From Portunus trituberculatus (Eukaryota; Arthropoda; Malacostraca; Decapoda; Portunidae): a stretch of DNA of 64,000 nt. The stretch's first letter is position 1, and each line of letters opens with the position of its first letter. Below are positions 1 to 12,600 of this stretch, one piece after another. A model generated the notes under the pieces. The model was not told where the DNA came from. It searched no databases and was given only the letters and a program-made list of their open reading frames with translations. The translations under genes and the position numbers were made by a program. The stretch spans positions 14,713,402 through 14,777,401 of the forward strand of contig NC_059281.1 in NCBI RefSeq assembly GCF_017591435.1. The letters are read 5' to 3'.

Positions 1-867
1 GGAGAGATGAGTGACGACCTCAGGATTGCCCTGGGTATGCCCGTTGGTGCCAATGCCCACAAGGTTCCTCCTCCGTGGCTCATTGCTATGCAGCGTTATG
101 GTCCACCACCATCCTACCCCAACCTCAAGATCCCAGGACTCAATGCTCCTATACCTGAGGGTTGTAGCTTTGGGTACCATGCAGGTGGCTGGGGCAAACC
201 TCCCGTCGATAACATGGGCAAGCCAATCTATGGTGACGTGTTTGGCACCCAAGGGAAGGACTTTGACACACCCTTAACAGAGGAGGAAGTCGAGAGAACC
301 CTGTGGGGAGAGCTTGAGAGCGAGAGTGAAGAGGAATCAGAGGAGGAGAGCGAGGCAGAGTCAGAAGAGGATGGCAGTGGCCTGGTGACTCCAGGGGAAA
401 CTGGTCTGGTCACTCCCTCAGGCATCAGTTCATTACCTGCTGGCTTGGAGACGCCAGACATGATTGAGCTCAGGAAGAAGCGCATGGAGACAGAGATGGA
501 GGGAGGAGACACCCCTGCACTGTACACCATCTTGCCAGAGAAGCGAACCGAGACCATGGGACGTGCCATGATGGGATCAACACACACCTATGACATCAGT
601 GCTGCGGCAGCAGCAGCCAGCACTGGAACCAGCAAGTCTGCTCCTCAGGGTGTAGAAGTGGCTCTGGACCCCTCTGAATTGGATCTGGTAGACACAGATG
701 CCATGGCTGCCCGTTATGAGGCCACACTGAGGGAGCAGCAGAAGGGAGAAGAGGAGGACTTCTCTGACATGGTGGCAGAGCATGCGGCAAAGCAGCGCAA
801 CAAGAGGCGGAAGCAACAACAAGACCAGAGCAAGCCAGCTAAAAAATATAAAGACTTTAAGTTCTAA
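1..867 (+). CDS. SF3B2: Splicing factor 3B subunit 2, C-terminal part (partial at window edge)
   Basis: This is the 3' coding end of SF3B2 (SAP145), a subunit of the SF3b complex of the U2 snRNP that helps anchor U2 at the branch site in the nucleus. The frame is open from base 1, so the ATG at base 7 is an internal methionine and the gene starts upstream of the window. Visible features are the PSP (proline-rich, spliceosome-associated) domain with RYGPPPSYPNLKIPGLN and GCSFGYHAGGWGKPP near residues 30-70, a long Glu/Ser acidic tract, the LPEKRT...MMGSTHTYD segment, and a Lys-rich tail ending KKYKDFKF. The order and the ending match animal SF3B2 as I know the family. The coding part visible here has no intron and stops with TAA at 865-867. 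The identification is firm; only the missing upstream part is unknown. Confidence 0.96.
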   Translation, partial: GEMSDDLRIALGMPVGANAHKVPPPWLIAMQRYGPPPSYPNLKIPGLNAPIPEGCSFGYHAGGWGKPPVDNMGKPIYGDVFGTQGKDFDTPLTEEEVERTLWGELESESEEESEEESEAESEEDGSGLVTPGETGLVTPSGISSLPAGLETPDMIELRKKRMETEMEGGDTPALYTILPEKRTETMGRAMMGSTHTYDISAAAAAASTGTSKSAPQGVEVALDPSELDLVDTDAMAARYEATLREQQKGEEEDFSDMVAEHAAKQRNKRRKQQQDQSKPAKKYKDFKF

Positions 868-2421
868 GTGTGGCTGATCAAGGTTACCATTAGTGCGAGG
901 ATGTAATTCTGTTTGTGTGTCATTGAGGGACTTGAGTGCAACCAATAATTGTTGTCAACGTGTCATGCAGTGTGTAGCCTACCATCATCATTCATACATC
1001 AAGTAATACACTTAAAACAGTGTTTCAGAGTCTTTCACTTAAGCACTAGCATTTGTCCTCTTATACAAGCCACACACCACTCAAAATATCTATGAAAATC
1101 AGAATAACCAGAATCCATTAATGGTTCAAATATGGCAGGTAAAATAATTCACATCAGTTGATAGAGATTTTTTTATATATACAAAAATATAAATATATTC
1201 TGAGGTAATCAACAATCAATGTTATATGAGGCATCTCATATAAGCATAAAAAGAAGAAGAAAACAAAAAACTTGTATTTCACTAAGATTATAATAAAAAG
1301 TATTAATGTCAAATCACTATCCAGCCTTTTGAGGAAGGAGTTACTTACATAATTACAATTATTTAATACCTTCTTCCTTTAAAATATTGAACACGTCTGT
1401 ATTTCCTACAAGTAAAAAAAACTGACAGAAGAAGGAAAAAAAGGATCTGAAACTCCCTCATCTATCAAACAAAAACAATGAAATGTTTACTTAAACATCA
1501 TTTATCTTAAGTTATCTAATTTTCATTATTACTTATGATCCTTTTCATTATTACTTATGATCCTTTTATGTGTCCATTTATTTCCTTCTTTGTTTAATAT
1601 TGCTTCACAGATAAGAAGTAAACTGCACCACATCCAAGAAAGCATCAACCATCTTGCAAAATGTAGTATATGTAGTATTGTACTGCTAGAGGCTGCCATT
1701 TGAACTGTGCTGTAATCATACTGTATAAACCAGGCAGCCAACAAAGTAAACACATTCAAATCAATCAATCAACAATGCAAAAAAAAAAAAAAATGCAAGT
1801 CTGGTTTGTAGCCCATGAACTACACAATACTGATGGGATAGTAACAATTGAGAGACAGTGGAGAGCAGAGGAATAGACTCATGAGACACTGAGAGCCAGG
1901 AAGCTAGTGGTTGATGGATATAAAGTCCCTAAAGTAAGGAAAGGTAAGGAAGAGGTACAAAATCATTAAAAATATAAGTGGAAAGGTGCAACACAATATT
2001 TCATCATTGTCAACAAGTGCTATGAGTTATATTTCTATGTCATAGTTATACTTCAAAATCTACTAAAACTTGAAATATATTAAAAGGTAAATAGTTAAAG
2101 TATAAAATCACATTGTCACTCATAAGCTTCAAAGACTACTATTCATTACAGAAAACACTTCATTAACACACCAGTCTAATAATCACCACTAACTGAAAAA
2201 CAAAAACAATATAAATAAAAACCAGACAAGGAATATGGATTAAACTAAAGACTAGGCATGTGAATTAAAGAGTGTTTCATTAAAACTACAATTAACTCCC
2301 ATATCACAGAAAATAATACCAGACTCATCAATAAAACTTACTGAAAACCAAACACACCGATTGCTATCACTGCCAAGGTGTAGAGTGACCCTCACCTTGC
2401 TTCCCTCAGCCAACAATACCC
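868..2421. other. SF3B2 3' UTR and convergent intergenic spacer with MLH3
   Basis: This AT-rich spacer separates the SF3B2 stop from the MLH3 stop, so it should hold both 3' UTRs. A candidate SF3B2 poly(A) signal AATAAA lies at 1292-1297. A 22-bp direct tandem duplication lies at 1521-1564, and a short poly(A) run near 1777-1791. I see no coding potential above background. The MLH3 poly(A) site was not identified. Confidence 0.6.
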
Positions 2422-5400
2422 TCATAGGAGAACCCCTGCCTCCATGGCCTCCTTCACCTTCCTCAGGTTTGGTTTCTTGATCCTCTGCAGAGAGAGAGAG
2501 AGAATTTTATTTTCTTTCCAAACAATAAATATCAACAGTCAATAGCTTTAGAATGTCTCTCCCACACTATAACTAATCCTGCACCACTATACTATTGAGA
2601 AAACTCTAGCCTGGTCAAACACTGAGGCATGGAAAGGCAAAATTGTGTGTGTATAGAGTTCTTTCTATCATTTTACCTACGTAATCAAAATAATCACCAG
2701 TCTTCCAATTTCATGCATTTCTCATTACTGGTTAAAGTTTTTCACAAGAGCAGCTTTAGAATGGCACTCCTACACCACCACCAATCCTGCAGCACTACCT
2801 TGGGAGTGCGTGAGGCCAGGTGGGTCAGGTTCACTACGGGCACAACAGAGGGGCGGCCATGAGCACACTGGAAGGGCAGCCGGCAGGAGCACAGGGAGGC
2901 GAGCAGGTTCCGGCATTCTTTTGTGGTCAATGTATCTCCAAACTTGATGGCTCCTGAAACAAATCCCACAACAGTCTGTGAGCCTCATCTGCTTCACTAT
3001 TGGCATCAGGAATCCTTAACTATCATAATCAAGATAAAGAAGCAAGAAATATAGAATAAATCTGATCTTTAGCCATTATCAGATTGATTTAGCTTTTACC
3101 AACTAAACAAAAGAGGTTCCAAGATAGGGGGGATAAAACTAAAATTGTTATCACTTAAAAAGCATGTAAAAAAAGGTACCAAAGACCCCAAGCTCTATTA
3201 GTACTAGCCAAGTATTACCAATAAACTGCAGGAATCACTCACTGGAAGCTACATTCACAGATACAAAAGAAGAAACCAGATAATAGATATAGAGAGGTGA
3301 GATGCTATGAGATCACTCTCCTCCCATAAACCACAACTAAGTACAGTAAACACACACACACACACACACGCTCATACGTAAGTTTCTTTAGTCCTTTCTT
3401 GCTGTCATAACCCAGAAAAGTACAGCAAGAAAGGACTAAAGAAACTTACGTATGAGCGGAATGTAATGTATTCCAACATAAATGGAGTGATATCGGGGAT
3501 TTTAGAACTCAACGATTACTTGAGGGACAAGAACCCAGATATTGTGGGTCTTACTGAAACAAAACTGAGAGAGGGAGAAGACCTGATGATGGTTGGAGAA
3601 GGGAAATATAATGTTTGGAAAAGAAATAGAGTAGGTAAGATGGGAGGAGGAGTGATGTTGCTGGTTAAAAAGATATAAAGGTGGATCAAGTGAAAGAAGG
3701 TATGGGAAAGGCAGAAGTGCTAAAGATCAGAGCAGAAACTAATGAAGGAAAAAGAGGCACTACATAGTGGTGTACGTACCACCTAAGACAAATGCATGGT
3801 CAGTACAGGAATATGAAGAAATGATAAGTGATACAGGAACATGTCTGGAAGAAATGTTGGGTGGCTGTGAACGAACTATAATGATGGGAGATTTTAATTG
3901 TAAAGAGGTGTGTTGGGAGGACTGGTCAATGGAAGGATCAGAGACAACATGGGAAATACACTATTGACACTGGCAATGGAAAATGTGTTAACTCAGTGGG
4001 TCAAAGAAGATACTAGGTTTGGAGGAGAGGGAGCATCGTCAAGACTGGACTTGGTCTTTAGTACAGAGCCAATGGTCATTGAGGAGATGAGGGTGGAGTG
4101 CCCTTTAGCAAAGAGTGATCATGCAGTTTTGGAGTTCAAGGTGATAGATGAAGAGAAATCTAGAAGAAATGAAGAATATAAAGTGGGAAGATGGAATTAT
4201 GCCAAGACAGATTTTGGAAACCTAAAGAAATTCTTTCAAGAGACAAATTGGATGAAATTCAAGAGTGCTAAGGAGCAAATGAAAAGTGGAAGGAATTTAT
4301 AAAAATATACAAAGAAGGTGAGAAAAATTTGTACCAATAAGACAACATAGAGAAGTTGGAAAGCAGGACTGGTTTAACGATAGATGTGAAAAGGCTAGAA
4401 CAAGAAAAGAGGATGCATGGAAGAGGTGGAGAAGGAAAAGACGGATTAAGCAGTGGGAAAGTTACAAAAGAGCAAGAAATGAATATGTGTTGATTAGAAG
4501 AGAAGAAAGAAAGAAACAAGAAAAGGATATAATTGATAAATGTAAAGACCAACCAAGGCTTTTTACAGACATGTGAACAACAACATCAAAAATAGAGAAA
4601 GTATTGAAAGTTTAGAAGTAAATGGAGTATGCAGTGAAGATCCCAGGAAATGGCAGAGGCTATGAATGGATGCTTTCGGAAGGTATTCACAAAGGAGACT
4701 GCTTTTGACAAACCACTGGTAATGGAACAGAAAGGGATTATGAAGGAGTTTCAAGTAACTGTGGAGGAGATCAAGAACATGATGGGGAGTTTAGAAGTGA
4801 GAAAAGCTGTGGGACCTGATGGGGTATCAGGATGGATTTTAAGAGAATGCAGGGAGCAACTGGCAGAAAAAGTTTGTGAAGTAATTGATGCCTCATTAAG
4901 GGAAGGTGTAGTGCCCCAAGACTGGAAAAGAGCTAACATTGTCCCAATCTATAAATCAGGTAACAAGAGAGACCCATTGAACTATAGACCAGTGTCACTT
5001 ACAAGTGTGGTAGCTAAGATGTGTGAGAGGGTGGTGAAGAATAGATGGACAGACTTCTTGGAGAAAAATGACATACTTTGTGAGTGTCAATTTGGTTTTA
5101 GAAAAGGGCGTTCATGCACGACAAACCTGATATGTTACTATTCGAGGGTGATAGATGTAATACAGGAAAGAGATGGTTGGGCTGATGGAATATATCTGGA
5201 TTTAAAAAAGGCCTTTGATAAGGTACCACACCGGAGACTGATCTGGAAACTTGAAATGGTAGGAGGAGTGCATGGCAGTTTACTAAAATGGATGGAAGAC
5301 TTTTTGGTAGGAAGAGAAATGAGAACAATAATTAAGGACAGACCATCAGAATGGGGATTGGTGGAGAGTGGAGTTCCACAGGGATCAGTGTTGGCACCAG

Positions 5401-6626
5401 TAATGTTCGCGGTCTACATAAATGACATGGTGGATGGGGTGTCCAGTTATGTGAGCCTATTTGCAGACGATGCAAAATTGTTAAGAAAAGTGAGATGTGA
5501 CAAAGATTGCGAACTACTCCAGGAAGACTTGGACAGAATATGGAAATGGAGCTGTACATGGCAAATGGAGTTCAACACGACAAAATGCAAGAAAATAGAG
5601 TTTGGCAAGAGTGAAAGAAGAATCAGGAGTATGTACAAGATAGGAAATGAAGACATAAAACCAGTCATGAAGAAAAAGACCTTGGGGTGACAATTACCAA
5701 TGACCTATCGCCAGAGAGACATATAAACAAAATAATTGGAGAAGTATTGAACTTATTGAGGAACATAAGAGTGGCGTTCGATATTTAGATGAAGAAATGA
5801 TGAAGAAAATAATTACTGCAATGATAAGACCGAGGCTTGAATATGCAACAATACAGTGGGCTCGAACTTAAAGAAACACATAAGGAAACTAGAGAAAGTA
5901 CAGAGGGCTGCAACGAAAATGGTGCCTGACTTAAGAGATTTGACTTATGAAGACAGACTGAAAAGAATGCAACTTCCGACCCTGGAAAACAGAAGAGAAA
6001 GGGGAGACCTGATAGCAATATACAGAGTGATGATTGGCATGGAAAAAATGGATAGGGAAGATCTGTGTATGTGGAATGAAAGAATGTCGAGAGGGCATGG
6101 GAAAAAACTAAAAATGGCCACTTATAGGAGAGATGTGAAAAAATATAGCTTCCCTCATAGAAGGGTGGAAGCATGGAATAGTTTAGACGTGGAAGTGGTC
6201 AACGCAAGGAATATTCATGATTTTAAGAAAAAGCTGGACATTAATAGATATGGAGACGGGACAACACGAGCATAGCTCTTTTCCCGTATGTTACAATTAG
6301 GTAAATACAATTAGGTAGGTAAATACACACACACACACCGAGTAGTGTAGTGGTTGCACACTCGAGAGGGTCCGGGTTCGAGTCCCGGAGACGGCGAGGC
6401 AAATGGGCAAGCCTCTTAATGTGTGGCCCCTGTTCACCTAGCAGTAAATAGGTACGGGATGTAACTCGAGGGGTTGTAGCCTCGCTTTCCCGGTGTGTGG
6501 AGTGTGTTGTGGTCTCAGTCCTACCCGAAGATTGGTCTATGAGCTCTGAGCTCAATCTGTAATGGGGAAGACTGGCTGGGTGACCAGCAGGCGACCGAGG
6601 AGGTGAATTATACACAAACACACACA

Positions 6627-6689
<63 letters not shown>

Positions 6690-9600
6690 CTGCAAGCATT
6701 GGTGTTAAAGACATGGCTGATGGGGCGAGGGATGAGACCCAGCACACCCCCCGTCTGGTGCATGGTGTGGCACAGGTCCCGCACCACACTCTCCACAATG
6801 GCACCGGCAGTCTGGCATCGCTTCTGCCGCACCTCGTTGGCCTCCTTCGGCACCAGGCAGCTTGGGATGAGTTGGAACAGGACCTTTGAGGGACTGGCCT
6901 GAGGAGAAATGAGAAACACATAGGAAGTCAATCATAAACTACACCTTTTCTACATATGGTGCTGTGACACTGTAATGCTTGGACTTTCAGCCTGAAGAGT
7001 AGTGAGGTGATAGATAGAAGGTATATTGGTTTTGCTTCAGAACATATACAGACCAATTTTCCGACAATCCTCCCTCTCACAAGTGAAGTGTAAACAAAAC
7101 TTGTCCAGGAGCTCAATCTTCACAATATTTAATCAGCACATCAAACTTTCATTAATATTCAAATCATCCTTCACTCATCTCATTATATTTTCAACTGAAC
7201 ATGCATGAAAAGTAAGACAATGCTGAAAATGAGTCTCGAGGGAGTAAGCTGACAGCCGCAACCTGCAACCCGTCCTCACCCGTGTGAAGTAGAGTCCCCG
7301 CTGGTTGAACTTGTGTGCATAAGCTTGCATCAGCCGCACCTCATCCTCTGGCAGCTCCAGCTCCAGTGGGGGAATGACGGCAGTCTTGCTCAGCACGGTC
7401 TCCCCCGAGTCCAATTTCTCACAGTTCTCCTGGATGATTGTCTCCAGACGCACTCGCTCATGGACAGCATGTTGGTCAAACAAAACCACTATCTGGCTGG
7501 CCGGGCCGGGAGGTCCTTCAGGGTTTTGGTACGTCAGGCTGCAGGCAATGAACTTCTCATCCAGCTGTCCCAATACCTGTTTTAAAAGGAAAATACCTGA
7601 GCATTTAGTGGTAACTACAATTCTTGTTAAGTGGGAAGCCAGCAACAAATGAAAGTAAAACAACCTACACAATGAGGCATAAAACATCCTACCTTGCAGG
7701 AGTGAAGCATCTCCTGGGAGAACCTGTACGGGTGGATCATGTTGTACACCCTCACCCCTGAGCTGCCCCTTGGGCCCGTTCCCTCAGGCCCAGAGCTCAA
7801 CACCTCTGCTTCCATGGCAAAGTCTGGTGGCTCCCACATCTGGCAGATCTGAGCCACTATGGAAGACTGTTCAGACTTCTCAGGGGAAGCTTCTGGTTTT
7901 TCTGTCCACTTCACAAAATCATTATCAGTTTCACAGTCCTCCATGAGAGACTCCAAGGCCTCCTGCACCCCCTGAGTCACACCTGAGGGAGTGGTCGTCA
8001 TCTCTCCAGGCCCAGCACTGGTACAGCCCGGATTGGAGTTTGCACTCCCACCACTGCCTGCCTCACCTGCACTCTCCCTCTTCCTCATTTCTAATGTTTT
8101 TTTCCATGACATGAGCTCTGTGAAGCCATGGCTGAGGGTGAAGCTGTCCCTGTTCCTCTGAGCCCTGCCTCTAGGGATGAACCCAGGCTCATGAGTCATG
8201 GGCACCTTGGGAAGTTTGGCACCAAGTGGCTGGCTGCAGGTCCACACTGGGCCATCCTTTATTTCAGGAGGCTCGTAAGAGGAGTTACCAGTCTGAAGAT
8301 CTACATATACTGTCCTCCCTTCCTTGTCCACAGCCTTCTGCCACCTGCTGGATGGAGGGAGCCTCTGTGTCTCACAAGGTGTTACCTCTGTCTGCTGTGA
8401 TGTGCCTTCATGTGAGGATTTCAGGTCTTGGCAGGAGTTGAAGTCATTACTAAGCACTGGATATTCAGATTTGCTAAATTCTTCACAAGAGTCAGAATCC
8501 TTATGAACCTCTGGATTCTCAAAAGATTTAGCATCTTCACTCATCACACCCAATGACTGCACTGAAGATGATGAATCAATGGATATTTTTTGGATTGCAT
8601 AGCTGGAGTTGTCTGATTCATGTATTTTTTCTAGCAAGGAATGTGTCATGTCTACATCACAATCTGCTTCCTTGGATACTTCTACTCTTCCTTCATGACT
8701 CTCTTTTCTGTTTCCCATCTGAATAACTTTGACTTGAAAAGTATTGTTACATGCAGACATCTCCTTCTGTGGCTCAGAATTTGACGAAGAGTGGTAAGTG
8801 AAGGGCGGGCCAAGAGAAAGTGATGAACTACCAAGCAGAATGTTTGTGCCAGAAGACACTTCACCACTTCCCTGTTCAGGCAAAGTCAGCTGTGAGAAGT
8901 GCAGGGATTCTGAGAAGGGATTTGGGGAGGTTTGAGAAGTTTGCCCACAGTCTTTGTCTACCTCAGAGACTTTTCCTTCCTGAGATGAAGGCAAAGGTTG
9001 AGTGTCAGTTGGTAAGGGTTCTGGTGGTAGTGGTGGTTGTGGTGGTGGTTTGCACACACTCACTGAGCTGTTTCTCATGTTTATCTGTGAAAGCAATGGT
9101 TCTGTATCTGTGAGTGGCCCTTCACTAAGCATACTAGGAGATTCCAGTAATTTAGAATCTGATGTTTGGTCAGGAGTTTCCTTTTGTATTGTTTCTTCAT
9201 ATTCTATACTGACAGCCTTTGCATTTCCCCTGGCACCCTGCATCTGCTGGGAGCATGCAGGCACCCAGGATTCATCATCACTCAAACTCAACCTTTGTAT
9301 TCCTGGCTCAATACTTGAAGGAGTGAAACCTTGGGATGGCTGAAGGTGACAAACACTCTCCTGCTCCTCCTGCCTCTCTCTATAAGCTTCCTGTTGAGTC
9401 ATTGGCTTGCTCACCTCAAAAGCCTGTGTGATGGGTGCACTGTAGGAAACTGTACTGGAATCTAAACTATTTTGTGAAACTCTGAATTGAGTTCCTCCTT
9501 TCTCTACTGACTCAGTTAAACAATCTTTGTCATAAACTGGTAATGTCCTTTCATTACATAAATTAGACTTAATCGATATTTCACAAAGAGTGCTAGTCTG

Positions 9601-12600
9601 GTGAGATGTGTCAATATCTGTCACCAATTCATTTACTATCCTTGGAGCTTCACTATCCACAAATGTGTTAGGAACTTGACTCCTGTGTCCTGAAGTATTC
9701 ATAGTTCCAGAACCAGAACACTTCTGAGCAGGCTTCACAACTGTACAAGTGTCACCCAGGCTGTGAGGAGGTCCTGCAGGACCACCTTGTGGATGTGCTA
9801 AGCTCTTCTCAAAGCCCACAAATGGAGGAATCTTTAGTGGAGTGTTGGGGGCACTGGGCTTCCCTGGGCTGCCGTCAGAATCCTCTGGTGACGAGGCATA
9901 ATTCATTGCAATATTAAACAAGGAACTAGTTTTTTTGGGTGTTGTGGTGTGCTGGTTCAAAGTGCTGAGTCTGCTGTCACTGCTACCACCACACCCGCCA
10001 CTAACACTCAGACCACTCCCACTTGTACCACAGACATCACTTCCACCACTAAAATCCACATTACTCATTACATTCTCACAACTCCTATCCACACCATTCC
10101 TATCACTTCCTGCCTCTGAGGAAACACCAATAGGATTACAATATATTTTCTCAGCCCTTTTTCTCTCAGTGTCCCCTGCACTGCTATTAAGAAGCACATC
10201 TACTGAAGGCCCACTCTCTCTGCAGGACCGTATGTGAGACAGACAAGTATCAACTTCTTGGAATGTTTTAGTAATCACAGGATCAAACTTGAAGCCTGTA
10301 TCAAGGCACTCCTCACTGCCCTTGCCTTGTGTACCTTCATCATGCATATTGAGTTTGGGACATTGAATTGGCTCTATATCACTATTTTTCGCTGCTTTAA
10401 TGCTCACAGTATTTTTCCTTCCACTCAATATCTTTTCTCTGGCTACAAGATATGTTTCCTGTATGTTCTGAGCTGGTTTAGTCTTGTTGTAACCAAATCT
10501 CTGAAGGGACTGTAGAGCACTAGACCTATTCTGGTGATTCCTCAACTTTTCACTCAGAGATTTACTCAAGGACAGATTTTTTCCGTGCCTTGACTCACGT
10601 AGGGAAGCTCGCGTCACTCTCTTATCAACATGTTCCTCATGGCCCACATCATTTGGTTTCCTTTTTTCAGCCTTAAAATCACATTCCCTCTGGCTCTCAG
10701 GGTCTGCTGAAGACTGCTGGCAGGCTTCAAGGATGACAATTTCTTTTTCTGCAGGAGGAGAGGGAGAGGAGGCACAAAGGGACTTAAGTGGAGGAGGAGA
10801 GGTTGGGGTGCCTCTCACATATTCCTCTGGAGTATGACAACCTTCCAATGCCTCCTTCTGCTGCTCTCTCATATGAAAGTTCATAAATTCCTGCAGTGTG
10901 CTCAAAGTGCCTGTGTCAGTCTTTGTTTTGTCAGCGTTCCTCTCCACATCCTCATCTCTCCTCTCCTCCTTGGTGCTGCTTTCGGTGAGAGCTAGAGCTT
11001 GCTCCATATCACTCTCTGTGTTCTTGTCCCTTTCATTGATCTCCTCGATTACCTTCTTAAACTCTTCCAAAACACTCCTCACCCCCTCCCTTCTTTTTGC
11101 TGAAATGTAAACAGTTTCATCACCTTCACTGGTTTCTGAGATGTGTGTGCTTTCAGAGTTACTCTTATCAGTGACAGGTAATTCCTCAAGCTCTGGGAGA
11201 GAATGGGAAACACTGAACTTTCCCTTTCCCTGACTCTTGCTTGGGGATGCCTGAGGAGTTGCTGCTGTGGCCTCAACACACCTTGAAACATCACCTTGAC
11301 TGTTCTTATGGTGTTCTTTGATATGTCTCTCTTCATCTTCATCTTCACTATGGTCTTCACAATACTTCCTCCTCATTTTATTCTTCACTGCACCCAATGT
11401 GGATTCATCATCTTTCTGGTTTGTATCAGAATTATTTTTTCTTTTGTCATTGCAGTCTTTTTCTGCTTCCTTGTTGTTATTATGAGGTTCATCACTATCA
11501 TAGTTCACTTCTTTGTCCTCCTCAGACACCTGGGAATTCCTCCTGATCCTCTTGACCATCGCTGAGTGGACAGCCAGCAAGTTGTCTTGAGTGTTCAGTG
11601 TTTTCCCATATTTTTGTTTTACTGGTCTTGTTTCTTCATCATCATTACTTCCTTCACAACTCCTCTTGAGACTAAACACCTGAAGACGGGACTGGCTACT
11701 CTGGGACAAACTCAGTTTTTCTTCCTCCTCCTCTTCTTCCCCTTCCTCCTGGTCCTTCCCTGATAACCGGTACCTCTCATCCAGGGAAATCATTAGATTC
11801 TCTTCACTGGCAAACTGCAGAACCAGCTCCTCAATGCAGAGCAAAAGCCGATTCCAATCCTTGAACTGCACCAAAGTTTTGGACGGGTCTAAACAGATGT
11901 CATACTCATTGTAAGGACATTCAATGTCCAGCACAAACATTCCATACAACCTCATACCTTTTGGGGGACTGGAGGGTGTCTTGTTAGGACCCACATTGCT
12001 GGGCACCACACTGCTGGGGTGGAGTCTGGCACTGATGATGGAGCTGCGAGCCAACAAATTATTGAGCATTCTGTGAATCTTTGTCTTAAGAACGACCCTC
12101 TTATTGATGAACACAAACTGGAGTGCCTTGGTGAGGTGGGGTTGTGTGCCAATGTAGCCTGACACAGTGAAGGGGCCAAGGGAGTGGTGCACCTCAGCCA
12201 TGCTCTGTGCCCGCTCCACCCCAAACAGCTGCAGGAAGGTTGCCAGGATGCCACTTGACTTCTTGGTCTGGATGACCATAGAGTTGGTGCGATCATTCCT
12301 CAGACTGAAGGCCACTTTTGGATGCATCAAAGCAAAACTCTCCACTCGCATCCTGATGCTCTCAACATCAATGGCTTCCTTGACGAGTTTCTGGCGCACG
12401 GGCATGTTGTGCATGAACTCCTGGATGGTGATTGTTGTCCCAACGCTTGGCCTGTTGATCTTGGCGGTGGACACCGACCTCTCCTTCCCAAACGTGAACA
12501 GTTTGGTGAGGGTGCGGGGGCTGCCTTGGGGGCGGGTGGTGATGTCAACGATGGCTGACAAATTGATGATGCTGGCCAGAGCCTCTCCCCGGAAGCCATA

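Noticed and set aside
6338..6410. Candidate tRNA gene
   Set aside because: A and B boxes are present but the anticodon arm is missing and a shared non-tRNA body follows. It is a SINE head. The head at 46736-46790 lacks the A box.
6241..6921. Minus-strand 226-aa ORF across the LINE end and CA repeat
   Set aside because: It is a shadow frame through the SINE and (CA)n with poly Cys-Val. The real coding signal in its upper part is the MLH3 exon 6898-6688 in another frame.
9935..10515. Plus-strand ORFs inside the MLH3 giant exon
   Set aside because: They are antisense to an intact 1654-codon frame and show no recognisable domain.
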